A DNA stretch of 64,000 bases from Pseudemcibacter aquimaris (GCF_028869115.1 NZ_CP079800.1:930001-994000); one strand, 5' to 3'; counted from the stretch's first letter, positions 40,877 to 51,154 are shown. Notes: generated from the sequence alone by a model not told the origin. Program-made: numbers and translations.

Positions 40877-43800
40877 CTAGAACCTTACACGGAAACTCAT
40901 AGTTGCTGTGTGGGCCATATAGTTTTCTTTCCAATTGGCATCATAGGTAATACTAAAGTTAGTAATTTCAGTTTTAAATGATAAGCCCATTCCAGCCTGG
41001 AATCCATTAGGGTCAAGCGGTGTGGATTGTAACGTAAACGATGAATTATTATAACCAGCAAAGCGTGCTGTAAGTGGATTAATTGTCTCATTTAGTTCTT
41101 TTGTCCAACCGCCATATACGCCAATTGATAATTGGCCAATGGTATCTTCATCTGTAGAAAGATCAGTGTTATACGCAAATTCCATTTTCAAGTTACCAAG
41201 CATGGAATTGGTTCTGTACTCGTTTACAACAAGATCAACACCAGCACCGCCACCTGTTTCCGTGTAGCCATCTTGTTTGATGTTATTATAACTGATGCTA
41301 CCGCTTGGGGTCGCAGTAAATTTGCCCATATTAAGTTGGTAGCCGGCTTTTAAATGCGATGAATAATGTAAGCCGTCCCAATTTGCTGTAGAGGTTCTGT
41401 CAAAATTTGTGAATTCAACGTAACGGTCACTTTCGAAATCGAGAAGGCCAACATTTGCCTGACCTTCAATGAAGAAATCACGTAGCCAAATACCGCCATA
41501 AACGCCAAGTTGCGTGTTTTCCATACCCATACGGCTAGCGCCAGCATCATCAAATTTAATGTCTGCAAAATGTCTGGCCAGACTGATACCGAATGCACCT
41601 CGTTTGGTTAATGCAAATTCATAACCAACCGCAATGCCGAATGTGAAGCCATCGGCGCCTTTTTCGTCCATAGTAGTGTCAAGATTATACATACTACCAT
41701 ATTGTTGTGCCCATAACCCCTGGCCAGATTGTAATGGATCATCCGCGACATATTTCAGATTTCTTAAGTTGTCCAAGTGACTTGAAACTGCACCAAAAGC
41801 AAGGTTGTTGCTATTGATCAAAATTTGTCTACTTGCCTGTGTAAGGTTATTAGGCATCATTTGTCTATATGTTCTATTGAAGTCATCTGCAGTGGTTATG
41901 CTGCTGATTTCACCACCAATATCACTTGTAGATTCCAAAGCTGGAACCGATGCTTCATACAACCGTCCAATATTTTCTGAAAGTCCTAGTTCTTCAGCCG
42001 TTTTACGTCTTAGGGATACGCTTAAGGAATTTGAAGTAGTCGTGGTTTCAATATCATAGATAAATACTTGATCAGATTCATTAAGTAGGTTGTCTTCACT
42101 GTTTATTACCAAATTATCTGCTGAGATAATTTCATATGTGTTTTCTATGCCAATAAGAGAATCGATTTCAATTTTAAGTTTACTATCAGGAGCGAATATT
42201 ACGTCTCCTGTTGCGTTAACACCACCTGCTAGATCATCTTGACCCGACACGCCAATGGTTAATTGCGCAGTATCATTGATAGAAATATTTTCCACATTGA
42301 GTGGGATTGTTGCAGGTACAACCAATTCTGACTGGTCATTTAAAGTCACATTTAATTGACCATTTGGTGAAAAGATGCCGCCTGTTAATCGGGCATTGTC
42401 GAACATGTCTAGTGTGGCTGTGCCGCCCTCTAAAGTAATGCCGCCGTCAATATGTCTTTCTAATAATGGTCTATAGATTGATTCAATTGCGCCATCATCA
42501 ATGAAGGCTTGCTCTAATTCGGCATATTCTGTTTCAGATAAACCTTCCATTGTAATGGAATTGGTTCCGCTGCCCAAAAGAACATCACCATTAATACGAC
42601 CACTATTGAAAAAATCGATTGATGTGGTGTTTTCTGATAAATCCACTGCGATGCGATCACCCGTGTTTTCAGAATTTAGTGTCAAATCAATCAATCTAGT
42701 ATTTGTAAATGAAGAAATTGTGCCTGATCTATCAATAATACCGTAAGCGGATGTGTTATTACCTTCTGCTTCGATTGTGATTAGGCCGTCGTTATTAAAC
42801 GTTGTAAGTGATGCATTTTCATTTACAAGTAATGCATATGCGTCACCGCCAGTTCCAACAATCTCATCATCATCATTATAGGTGACAGCAGCTTTCACAT
42901 TTATTTCGCCGTTATTGCGAAATTCGGGTGCACTAGCGTGATCGCCGATCTCAACTGCTATTGCTGTAGCATCAATTGATTCAGATTTAATTTCGCCCCA
43001 AAGGCCGTTATAAATTCCGTGGGTGAGGGTGGTCGTATAAGTATCAGGGCCATCAACTGCACCAGTAATATATACTGCAGTTGTAGCAGCACCTGAATTT
43101 GCACCCGAAACATTAATGTTTCCTTGGTTTAGGACGGAATAATCGCCATAGAATGAGCCAGTATTACCGATAGTGATATTGGTCATAGGTGCGGCGTCAA
43201 TTTTTTCTGGCGTTATATAAACACCATATCCACCACCAAAGGCTTGAACAGAACTTGTATCTGATGAAAAGCCTGATATTGAATCACCTTCTGCGATATT
43301 TACAGGGTCGCCATCTCCATTGAAATATGTGATTTTATTTTCAAAACCACCACTTAAATTGCCACTGATTTGAACAGCTGCGATGCCGCTAACCGCAGGA
43401 ATATCTTCTTGTGTGGAAAAGTTAAACGCAGCATCCCTACCTGTGCTTAAAGCGCCAGTATTATCATATCCACCGTCAACATCACCGCCGATATACACGC
43501 CTATTGTTCCGGCATCACGATTTACAATATTTTGTGTTGTTAAAATGTCACCAGTTAGATTGCCGAGGATTTCAACACCTCTACTGTTTTCCCCTGTAAT
43601 ACCAACATTATCAAATGTGATATCACCAACCATGTCTGATTGAAGAGAGAAACCGGCGGAATTATCACCAAAAACAATAATATCACCATTTCCTGAAAAG
43701 GTAACATCCCCTTCTAAAGTACCATCGCCATCAATAAGAACGCCATAGTTATTTGAGCCGACATTATTATCATTATCTTCGGCACTGCTCTCAATACGAG

Positions 43801-44173
43801 AAGTAATATTGATATCTGAAGTCAGCGTACCTGCACCTTGTGTATCAACATGAATTGCAATGGCATTATCGAATGATTCAGCGATAATGCCACCTTCTGA
43901 TGTTAGGTTGTTGTCGCTATTTACCGTAACTGCTGCACCAGTGCTAACAGTGATACTACCATCGGAATCAATAACAATATCTGCCGGGCTGCCGCTATCA
44001 ATTGTGGCCGTATCAACTGCAGATGTCCGGTCATCAGAAATTGTTACTTCCTGTGCATAAGCAGAAACACTAGCGAAAGTTCCAAGTTGAAGCGCGATCA
44101 GAAATGATTTGCTGATTTTTGCAGGATTGACATGTCGGTGAATTTTATTTGAAATGCTTGAGTTGATACTCAT
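40877..44173 (-). CDS. Autotransporter, type V secretion
   Basis: A 1098-residue outer-membrane protein. It has an extended signal region (positions 20-41, ending ...FASVSAYAQ), a long passenger (about 42-830) rich in Asn, Gly, Thr and Asp with many short strands, typical of a beta-helix with internal imperfect repeats (ITISDDR, GDVTFSGNGDIIVFGDNSAG), and a C-terminal beta-barrel (about 840-1098) with alternating aromatic strands ending in FRVRF. The terminal aromatic residue is the Bam recognition signal. The passenger has no protease or lipase motif that I can see, so an adhesin or surface-coat role is likely. Confidence 0.9.
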   Translation of the reverse strand: MSINSSISNKIHRHVNPAKISKSFLIALQLGTFASVSAYAQEVTISDDRTSAVDTATIDSGSPADIVIDSDGSITVSTGAAVTVNSDNNLTSEGGIIAESFDNAIAIHVDTQGAGTLTSDINITSRIESSAEDNDNNVGSNNYGVLIDGDGTLEGDVTFSGNGDIIVFGDNSAGFSLQSDMVGDITFDNVGITGENSRGVEILGNLTGDILTTQNIVNRDAGTIGVYIGGDVDGGYDNTGALSTGRDAAFNFSTQEDIPAVSGIAAVQISGNLSGGFENKITYFNGDGDPVNIAEGDSISGFSSDTSSVQAFGGGYGVYITPEKIDAAPMTNITIGNTGSFYGDYSVLNQGNINVSGANSGAATTAVYITGAVDGPDTYTTTLTHGIYNGLWGEIKSESIDATAIAVEIGDHASAPEFRNNGEINVKAAVTYNDDDEIVGTGGDAYALLVNENASLTTFNNDGLITIEAEGNNTSAYGIIDRSGTISSFTNTRLIDLTLNSENTGDRIAVDLSENTTSIDFFNSGRINGDVLLGSGTNSITMEGLSETEYAELEQAFIDDGAIESIYRPLLERHIDGGITLEGGTATLDMFDNARLTGGIFSPNGQLNVTLNDQSELVVPATIPLNVENISINDTAQLTIGVSGQDDLAGGVNATGDVIFAPDSKLKIEIDSLIGIENTYEIISADNLVINSEDNLLNESDQVFIYDIETTTTSNSLSVSLRRKTAEELGLSENIGRLYEASVPALESTSDIGGEISSITTADDFNRTYRQMMPNNLTQASRQILINSNNLAFGAVSSHLDNLRNLKYVADDPLQSGQGLWAQQYGSMYNLDTTMDEKGADGFTFGIAVGYEFALTKRGAFGISLARHFADIKFDDAGASRMGMENTQLGVYGGIWLRDFFIEGQANVGLLDFESDRYVEFTNFDRTSTANWDGLHYSSHLKAGYQLNMGKFTATPSGSISYNNIKQDGYTETGGGAGVDLVVNEYRTNSMLGNLKMEFAYNTDLSTDEDTIGQLSIGVYGGWTKELNETINPLTARFAGYNNSSFTLQSTPLDPNGFQAGMGLSFKTEITNFSITYDANWKENYMAHTATMSFRVRF

Positions 44174-44422
44174 AAAAATGCCTTTTAGATAATCGGAAAC
44201 TAATTATAAAATTGCTTCCTGTTAATTTCTCAAAATAATAATCGGTATGTATAATACGTTTACGGGGAAATTGCCCGCTTTTTTTCAGTTTTCATCATTC
44301 AATATCACAAAATTGGATTTTTCAAAATAAAGAATAATTCTCTTCACATGAATGCCAAATTAACTGATGCATTTATTTTTCCACTGTTATAAAGTCAGCA
44401 TAATTAATTCAAAAGGGAAAAT

Positions 44423-45154
44423 ATGGACAATATTCAGGAAATATCACTTTTAAACCTTGCGCTCGCATTTGTTCCTGTATCGGTTGTTCTTTTTATTTTG
44501 TTTAAATGGAAAAGTGATGGCAAAGAGGCCATGCTTGGCATTTCAAGAATGCTAATCCAGCTTTTGATTGTTGGTTATTTTCTGACGTTTTTATTCGAAG
44601 CAGAAAGCGCATGGATAGTAATTGTAGTGCTTTGTGTAATGCTTACGGTATCCAGTTGGATATCTTTAAGGACCGTGAAAACGGAGCGTCGAACATTATA
44701 TTCCTATGCCATCGTTTCAATATTTATTGGTGGTGGAAGCGTATTATTTATGATTACTCAAGGTGTACTTGGGCTAGACCCTTGGTATGAGCCAAGATAC
44801 CTTATTCCGCTCGCAGGTATGATTTTTTCCAGCTCTATGAATAGTATCAGCCTATCTGCTGAACGCATAAACGCTGAAATGGCGCGTGGTGAAACTTATG
44901 AACAAGCAAGAAGTATTGCATTACGTGCAGCACTCATCCCAATTGTAAATGCATTATTTGGCGTTGGACTCGTATCGCTTCCCGGTATGATGACAGGGCA
45001 GATTTTATCAGGGGTTTCGCCATTAATTGCCGTTAGATATCAAATCATGGTGATGTGTATGTTATTTTCAGCATCAGGAATATCGGCTGCTATTTTTATG
45101 AGCCTTTTAAAAAATCATTTGAAACGTGATAGAGAAATGCCATTCGATGAATAA
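44423..45154 (+). CDS. fetB: FetB-like (UPF0014) membrane permease
   Basis: A 243-residue protein with about seven membrane helices, of the UPF0014 family, in which E. coli FetB pairs with the ATPase FetA in iron export. Typical are GKEAMLGISRMLIQLLIVGYF-like start, the conserved LIPLAGMIFSSSMNSISLSAER block and GVSPLIAVRYQIMVM. No fetA-type ATPase gene lies next to it, unlike E. coli, so the partner would be encoded elsewhere. Its stop overlaps the next gene by 8 bp. Confidence 0.88.
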   Translation: MDNIQEISLLNLALAFVPVSVVLFILFKWKSDGKEAMLGISRMLIQLLIVGYFLTFLFEAESAWIVIVVLCVMLTVSSWISLRTVKTERRTLYSYAIVSIFIGGGSVLFMITQGVLGLDPWYEPRYLIPLAGMIFSSSMNSISLSAERINAEMARGETYEQARSIALRAALIPIVNALFGVGLVSLPGMMTGQILSGVSPLIAVRYQIMVMCMLFSASGISAAIFMSLLKNHLKRDREMPFDE

Positions 45155-46649
45155 AGCAGCGAGGGTTTATTTAAAGCAAGGCAAGAAGCTAGAGGCACAA
45201 GGTAAAAATGCCGAAGCCATTTCAGTTTATGAAACTGCTTTAAATGAAAATCCAGGTAATCCAGAAATTTTATTTGCGCTGGGCAATGTTGCTAAAAAAA
45301 TGGGTATGTATTCAATAGCGGAACAAATGTTCAGGGCTGTTTATGGCATAAAACCAGATTCAATTGAGGCAGCAACAAATCTTGCGATTGTAATTAATGA
45401 ACAAGACCGCCCCGATGAAGCGATTGATATTTATCAGGCATTACTCGCATTAAATCCTGAACATGTTCCTACATGGATTAACGTTGGAAATAGTGTGCTG
45501 TTAAAAGATGACCTTGAAACCGCAGAAATTTTTTACAACGAGGCGTTAAGGTTAAAGTCAGGCTCTGTCGAAGCGATGACAAACCTTGCGGATATTTATT
45601 TGCAGAAAAAACGTTATGAAGAGGCGCTTACTTTACTTGATAAAGCTCTTAAACGAGATAAAAGGAATGCACTGATACGTCATACCCGTGGCGATGCATT
45701 ATTCCTTCTGGGGCGTTTGGAAGAAGGATGGAAAGAACATGATTTTTCATCATGGAACAGGAAAGATAAGCAAAAAAAATATCATCACCAATTAAAAAGA
45801 TGGAAAGGCGAAGATCTTACGAATAAGAGAATTCTTCTGACGTGCGAGCAGGGGATCGGTGACCAAATGCGTTATCTAAGTGCGTTAGAAGACATCATAT
45901 CTACTGCTAAAGAGGTTGTTGTTGAGATCGATGAGCGACTAGTAGAAATTTTCGCGCGTACCTATCCGGAAATCACGGTGAAGTCGCTGAATGTAAAATT
46001 GATAGCGAATGTAAGTCATTTTCATTACGACTGGGACGTCAATGAACTTGATTATGCGGATTCAATGCTGGGAGCCTGTCGAATTTTAAAGAATGATATC
46101 AATGATTTTTCAGAAGTTGATAGACAGTTCGTTACCAATGAGGCTCTTGATCAAAAGTGGAAAGAGAGGCTAACGCCATATAGCGACAAGTTGAAAGTCG
46201 GTATTTGCTGGCGAAGTGGAAAACAGTCATTAAAAAGAAATATCAATTATCCATCACTTGAAGAGTGGGGGCCTATTATTAAAGCAAAAGATGTTCATTT
46301 CTTTAATCTTATGTATGACGACTGCGCTGAAGAAATAGAAATAATTAAGAATGAAATGGGTGTAGAGATCATAACATTTGATGATGTTGATTATAAAAAT
46401 GATCTTGAAGATGTTTTTTCATTAATTGGACAGCTGGATTTGACGATCGGGGTAATGAGTGCGCCAGCAAACATGGCGTGTGTTTTGGGTAAAGAAGCAT
46501 TGGTGCCATTTAGGTGCCCTGGATGGGAAACATTTGGAAAGAATAAATTTACGATTACTCCATCCATACAACCTTTCTTTCAAAATGAACTTGGTAAGTG
46601 GGAAGATGTGATGGCCGAGATTGCAAATAGTCTGAATTCCCGAATTTAA
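45147..46649 (+). CDS. TPR protein with glycosyltransferase-like C-terminal domain
   Basis: A 500-residue cytosolic protein. The N-terminal 190 residues hold about five tetratricopeptide repeats (NPGNPEILFALGNVAKKMG and similar). The C-terminal part (about 220-500) resembles the GT-B fold of O-GlcNAc transferase-like or heptosyltransferase-like proteins (CWRSGKQSLKRNINYPSLEEW, and LIGQLDLTIGVMSAPANMACVL). Start ATG 45147 overlaps the FetB stop; GTG 45126 is a poorer alternative. The substrate cannot be predicted; such genes often modify flagellin or surface proteins. Confidence 0.78.
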   Translation: MNKAARVYLKQGKKLEAQGKNAEAISVYETALNENPGNPEILFALGNVAKKMGMYSIAEQMFRAVYGIKPDSIEAATNLAIVINEQDRPDEAIDIYQALLALNPEHVPTWINVGNSVLLKDDLETAEIFYNEALRLKSGSVEAMTNLADIYLQKKRYEEALTLLDKALKRDKRNALIRHTRGDALFLLGRLEEGWKEHDFSSWNRKDKQKKYHHQLKRWKGEDLTNKRILLTCEQGIGDQMRYLSALEDIISTAKEVVVEIDERLVEIFARTYPEITVKSLNVKLIANVSHFHYDWDVNELDYADSMLGACRILKNDINDFSEVDRQFVTNEALDQKWKERLTPYSDKLKVGICWRSGKQSLKRNINYPSLEEWGPIIKAKDVHFFNLMYDDCAEEIEIIKNEMGVEIITFDDVDYKNDLEDVFSLIGQLDLTIGVMSAPANMACVLGKEALVPFRCPGWETFGKNKFTITPSIQPFFQNELGKWEDVMAEIANSLNSRI

Positions 46650-46716
46650 GCAAAGTTGCTTTTCATCTTCATGATGTTATAGTTCATAAAGGGAGTATGG
46701 AAATTGCCATTTTTAA

Positions 46717-47703
46717 ATGACAGTTGACATCATGAAATATTTCAAAATTATCTTACTTTCAATCATGGCAATCATATTGCCCATTTTTGCGCATGCGCAA
46801 ACACCACAAGAGCTGGCACAAACTCTTGAAGAAAAGAAGTTTGAATATCCATGGGAAGTGAAGGTTTTTGATTTGCCCACATCATCAAATGGTGTCGGCT
46901 ATCGGTTATATGTACGGCCACCTATTGAACCACCTGAAGAAGGGCAAAAATCATCCACAATATATTTCCTTGATCCGTTAGCGCTTTTTACCCCCGCCGC
47001 AGCCATGAGTTACAATTACGAATATTTCAATTATATGCCCAGTAGTTATTTTGTTGGAATAGGATATCAGGATGAGGCTGATGGAAAATGGAAAGAGGAA
47101 AATCGCACTCGTGATTATACGCCAACATCGTTTGCTCCGCCGGATGATAGTCATTTCTTATCCGGAAATCCTGTAGATTATGAAAATTCAGGGGGTGCTG
47201 ATGCATTTTTCGATGTCGTTCAGAACGAAGTCATCCCATTTATCGAAGCAAAATATGATGTTGATGATAAAGAACGCGTATTAGTCGGTAAATCTATGAG
47301 CGGTTTGGCGGCATCCTACGCTGTTATGACAAGACCAGGATTATTTAAGCGGTATTTGATTGTTAGCCCATCAATTTGGTGGGATGATTTTTTGTATCCC
47401 CGAATGGACCGCGCAATTATGAAGGTTGCAGAAAATACAAAGGATACGAAATATCCGTTTGAAACACGTGTTTATTTTGCCGTCGGGGATGCGGAAGAAC
47501 GTATGAGCCTAGTGACGGATTTATATGTGTTGTTTAATTCATTGCAGCGACGGTTTGATCCAAATTTGAAATTGAATATTGAAGTGCTGCCGGATGAGTT
47601 ACATGAGGGGGTGTTTCCAAATGCTTTTATGCGCGGCATTGTTGGTCTTTATGCGGATGAAGAGGGGCGTCGTTCATCCGCATCAAAACTGAAATGGGAT
47701 TAG
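46717..47703 (+). CDS. Secreted esterase of the Fes/IroE-like type
   Basis: A 328-residue alpha/beta hydrolase with a signal peptide (FKIILLSIMAIILPIFAHAQ). The nucleophile is probably Ser193 in VGKSMSGLAAS, with the acid in AVGDAEERM and the histidine in PDELHEGVFPN. The layout is that of putative esterases (PF00756) that includes siderophore esterases and S-formylglutathione hydrolases. Starting codon may be ATG 46717 or 46732; neither has a clear ribosome site. It converges on the DUF1080 gene with a 4-bp overlap at the stops. Confidence 0.8.
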   Translation: MTVDIMKYFKIILLSIMAIILPIFAHAQTPQELAQTLEEKKFEYPWEVKVFDLPTSSNGVGYRLYVRPPIEPPEEGQKSSTIYFLDPLALFTPAAAMSYNYEYFNYMPSSYFVGIGYQDEADGKWKEENRTRDYTPTSFAPPDDSHFLSGNPVDYENSGGADAFFDVVQNEVIPFIEAKYDVDDKERVLVGKSMSGLAASYAVMTRPGLFKRYLIVSPSIWWDDFLYPRMDRAIMKVAENTKDTKYPFETRVYFAVGDAEERMSLVTDLYVLFNSLQRRFDPNLKLNIEVLPDELHEGVFPNAFMRGIVGLYADEEGRRSSASKLKWD

Positions 47704-48410
47704 TCTAATTTTCTAACCTTGATGTTTTTATACCATACTGGGTCACCATGATCTTGTAAGGCAAAGTGGCCAGTCTTTGCTTTGCCGAAACCCGGCCAAG
47801 TTTCAAATTTGCTGTCTTTAATCAGTGCGGCCCAGTTGTCGTCCCACATGGTGGTTTTAATGACCAATTCACCGTTTTGCCAATGTTCAAGGTTGTTGCC
47901 TTCTACCTTGATTAGAACCTTGTTCCATTCGCCAACGGGCTTTACATTTTCAACACGGCTTTCCATCAGATCATAAAGATCACCTGCGCGATGTGACTTG
48001 ATTTTTCCGTCGCCGTGTCTTGTGTTATCAAGCACTTGCATTTCCGGTGCGGTTTCATATGGATGTTTATAATCATCACTTTCAACAGCAAGATAAAAAA
48101 TACCACTGTTTGATGCTGGTGCCACTTTCCATTCCAGTGAAAATTCAAATTCACTATATTGATTGCGACTGATGATATCGCCACCTGTGCCGTAATTATT
48201 TGGGTTAAAGAAAATAGCGCCATCTTCGACTTCCCATTTTGTCGGGCTGGTTTCCATTTTATAGCCACGCCAATCTTTATTAAGATCTTTGCCGTCGAAA
48301 AGAAGTTCCCAACCGGCTGCTTTTTCCTCAGCGGTTAGTTCGTTATCAGCAGCATGGGCCGTAATTGACATACATGCAGCCAGAGTTAATCCAATGATTG
48401 TTTTATTCAT
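47700..48410 (-). CDS. Secreted DUF1080 protein (3-keto-disaccharide hydrolase-like)
   Basis: A 236-residue secreted protein with signal peptide ending near residue 20 (SITAHAA). It is a DUF1080 jelly-roll domain with WELLFDGKDLNKDWRGY at the start, EFSLEWKVAPASNSGIFYL, and the C-terminal FALQDHGDPVWYKNIKVRKL, all typical. The family includes 3-keto-glycoside hydrolases. Its neighbours upstream on the same strand encode Tat-exported PLP enzymes, so all are periplasmic or outside. Confidence 0.9.
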   Translation of the reverse strand: MNKTIIGLTLAACMSITAHAADNELTAEEKAAGWELLFDGKDLNKDWRGYKMETSPTKWEVEDGAIFFNPNNYGTGGDIISRNQYSEFEFSLEWKVAPASNSGIFYLAVESDDYKHPYETAPEMQVLDNTRHGDGKIKSHRAGDLYDLMESRVENVKPVGEWNKVLIKVEGNNLEHWQNGELVIKTTMWDDNWAALIKDSKFETWPGFGKAKTGHFALQDHGDPVWYKNIKVRKLD

Positions 48411-48422
48411 TAATTTTTATCC

Positions 48423-49715
48423 TTATATCGATAATGAAATATAATTAGCAACGCGTTCCATTTGTTCCATGGAATTATAAATATGTGGGCAGAGCCGGAC
48501 GCGAAGAACGCTATCATTGCCGCCGATGGCACCTGCGATACGATAATTATCATAAATTTTCTGTGCGGCTTTTGGGGCGTCCGTGTTTGAAATTAATGCC
48601 ACGATAATGCCGCTGTTATAGCCCGAAGCTTGCTCGGTCAGGAAATCAATATCACGTATTTTTTCCTGCATGTGTCCTCGAAGCGCGGCGGCAAGATCAT
48701 TTATGCGGTTTTCAATGCGTTTTTGTCCGATCATTTGATGAAATTCGACGGCTCGCCCCAATGCCCATAGACGGCCATCGTCGCGTTGGCCGAGACTTTC
48801 ATATTTTTTAGCCCCTTGCTCTTTAACACGTTCCCAGCCAACCGTTACGATATTTGGCCAGAGTTCCTCTTGTGCATCTCTGCGTACATAAACAAAGCTG
48901 GCTTCACGCGGGCCAAGAATCCATTTTTGACCGCTTGAGGTGTAAAAATCGCATCCCATATCATGTAAATCAATTTCCATATACCCAAATGTCTGTGCAC
49001 CATCTACAAGGCTTTTGGCGCCATGCGCGTGGGCAAGTTCCGTCATTTCTTTGCCCGGCAAAGACGTCCCTGTTTGATTTGAAATATGGCTGAATGCCAG
49101 TACTTTTGTTCTTGAATTAATGGCTTCTTTAAATGGGCGCAGCAGGTCTTCAGTTGTGTTTAGAATAGGGGGCGTTGAAACTGTAACCACCTTAAATCCA
49201 AGTCTTTCTGCACGTTGATGCCATGCTATGTTGTTGCAGGGATGATTTTGATCCCAGATTAAAACTTCATCGTCGGGACCAAGATCAAGGCCATTAATCA
49301 CTGTGTTATTTGCTTCTGAAGTGTTGCGCACGAAACCAATTTCATCCGTATCGGCGCCCAGGAAACCGGCGATAAATTCACGCGACTTTTCCGTTAAGTC
49401 ACGATACTTGGCGCGGTTTTGAAAGGAACAATTCCTTTCCATATCAAGTGTGTGTTCAATTACCGTGTCATGTACCACTTTTGGTGTCGGCGTCATGTTT
49501 GCCGCGTTTAAAATATTAAGGTCTTTTTCAATTACAAATTCTTCGCGGATTTTATCCCAAAATAATTCTGTACCGGAAGTTCCGTTTTGGGCTGCGGCAA
49601 GAGCGCGAACATCAGCGCCAGCAAGCGCGGTCGAATGACTGCCGGATAAATAAAGTGCACTCATTCCCGCAGCCCCCCCAACAGCTCTCAGGAAATTCCG
49701 TCTCGCATTGCTCAT
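48423..49715 (-). CDS. Tat-exported class V aminotransferase (isopenicillin-N epimerase-like)
   Basis: A 430-residue PLP enzyme with a Tat signal (NARRNFLRAVGGAAG). The fold-type I core shows Asp in SLVDGAQTFGYMEIDL and the PLP-binding Lys264 in SSGQKWILGPREA. It belongs to the CsdB/isopenicillin-N epimerase branch. Export of a folded PLP enzyme to the periplasm suggests racemisation, epimerisation or deamination of amino acids or peptides there. It lies head to tail with the alanine racemase gene, 95 bp away, on the same strand. Confidence 0.88.
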   Translation of the reverse strand: MSNARRNFLRAVGGAAGMSALYLSGSHSTALAGADVRALAAAQNGTSGTELFWDKIREEFVIEKDLNILNAANMTPTPKVVHDTVIEHTLDMERNCSFQNRAKYRDLTEKSREFIAGFLGADTDEIGFVRNTSEANNTVINGLDLGPDDEVLIWDQNHPCNNIAWHQRAERLGFKVVTVSTPPILNTTEDLLRPFKEAINSRTKVLAFSHISNQTGTSLPGKEMTELAHAHGAKSLVDGAQTFGYMEIDLHDMGCDFYTSSGQKWILGPREASFVYVRRDAQEELWPNIVTVGWERVKEQGAKKYESLGQRDDGRLWALGRAVEFHQMIGQKRIENRINDLAAALRGHMQEKIRDIDFLTEQASGYNSGIIVALISNTDAPKAAQKIYDNYRIAGAIGGNDSVLRVRLCPHIYNSMEQMERVANYISLSI

Positions 49716-49810
49716 TGATTGTCTCCCAATATCTATATTTTGAAAATATAGTAAACCTTTGCGGCAAAATCATGCAACGATTTTTATATTAAATTGGGAG
49801 ACGAGAATAT

Positions 49811-51019
49811 TTAAACGATCCGTTTTGGTAAAGTCGGGTTTAAATGCATGATCATATCATATACTGAAGCACCCGATGCTGCGCTTGCATCTTCCGGTCT
49901 AGAGCCATCACGCCAATCAAAGAAAGTGGCTTCGTCACCAGCTTTCACGGCTTCTTCCGGTCCGATTTCAACCAGAGTGTGACTTGCGGAAACGCTGGCG
50001 ATAACAGGATAATTGGTGTCACCAATTCTTACCCAACCACCATTGGCTGCAGCGCGCGGAACGCCGTCCACATGACCGGCTGGAATTGTTGCAATCCAAG
50101 TATCTTTGTCGGCGGTGTAGGCTTTTTCATAACCGGCGCTTTCACCTTTTAATAGTTTTTTGACGTATACGACGCGTGCTTTAAGTGCCATGGTTGGCTT
50201 TAAATCCATTAAACCTTGTTCTTTGAATTTTGGGCTGGAATATTGTCCAAAAATGGCCATTCCCGGGCGAACCATATCCAGATATGAATAAGGACTTTGG
50301 AATAAACTGTAACTCGAGGCCGCATGGATAAGTCCAAGTGAAATGCCATCACTTTCCAGTTCGCTTTGAATATCGCGAAGTCGGGCAATTTGCATTTTTT
50401 CATAATCCGGAATTTCATTAAGACCGGTCATCGTTGAAACTATTTCAATGGATGGTCTTGATGCAAGGTCGCGGATTAAGTCCGCCGCTTCACGAAACGG
50501 CACGCCAACCCGGCCCATACCCGTATCAACGCATATGGTAATTTTTACTGAAGTTCCTTTTTTTGCAGCAATGCGTTCCAGTGCGTCACCGACAGGGGTA
50601 TAAATCATCGGCGTAATATCACGCATGATTAATTCTTCAAGCCCCTTTTCGTCAAAAGTCCCCATTAATAAAATCGGTTTTTTGACTCCGGCGTCACGCA
50701 GTTCTATGGCCTCACTTAATTTGACAACGGCAAGACCAGAAACACTTGCTTCATCATCCAGAATACGTCCCATGTTCACGATGCCCATTCCGTAAGCATT
50801 GTTTTTGATGACAGCCATAATAGGGCGACCCTCAACCAAGCGGCTGATTTCAGCAATATTGTGTTTTACATGATCAGGTCTGATTTCGATCCAGGGATCG
50901 AACGATGAATGAATGGCTTTGTTGGGCGGTGTGTGTGCGTTCGCGGATGATAATGGCAATGTGGTTGCCGCTGTGCCAACAACTGCTGCGTTCAGCAGGT
51001 TTCTTCTGGATATATTCAT
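49811..51019 (-). CDS. Tat-exported alanine racemase
   Basis: A fold-type III PLP racemase of 402 residues. It has a Tat signal (ISRRNLLNAAVVG) with cleavage near ANA. Lys72 in AVIKNNAYGMG is the PLP lysine. The second catalytic Tyr lies in ESAGYEKAY, and GHVDGVPRAA replaces the usual GYADGYPR block. Because it is exported, it is unlikely to be the cytosolic Alr of cell-wall synthesis; a periplasmic broad-specificity racemase is more probable. Control region shared with the divergent DmpA-type gene contains repeated TTGTATATACA boxes. Confidence 0.92.
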   Translation of the reverse strand: MNISRRNLLNAAVVGTAATTLPLSSANAHTPPNKAIHSSFDPWIEIRPDHVKHNIAEISRLVEGRPIMAVIKNNAYGMGIVNMGRILDDEASVSGLAVVKLSEAIELRDAGVKKPILLMGTFDEKGLEELIMRDITPMIYTPVGDALERIAAKKGTSVKITICVDTGMGRVGVPFREAADLIRDLASRPSIEIVSTMTGLNEIPDYEKMQIARLRDIQSELESDGISLGLIHAASSYSLFQSPYSYLDMVRPGMAIFGQYSSPKFKEQGLMDLKPTMALKARVVYVKKLLKGESAGYEKAYTADKDTWIATIPAGHVDGVPRAAANGGWVRIGDTNYPVIASVSASHTLVEIGPEEAVKAGDEATFFDWRDGSRPEDASAASGASVYDMIMHLNPTLPKRIV

Positions 51020-51070
51020 GTTTCCCTCGTATCGTTTTGAATTTTATATATAGGTAGTTTACACAATATG

Positions 51071-51083
51071 GTTGTATATACAA
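51071..51083. promoter_or_regulatory. Operator-like box 1, TTGTATATACAA palindrome
   Basis: TTGTATATACAA (51072-51083) is a perfect 12-bp palindrome in the divergent control region between the racemase and peptidase genes. It resembles GntR-family operators. A second copy follows 84 bp downstream. Confidence 0.6.
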
Positions 51084-51154
51084 GTAAAAATGTTGTATGT
51101 CGATTTTACAAAGTTTTGCTGATAAATTTAATTGAAATTCTCCGTGATATATAG

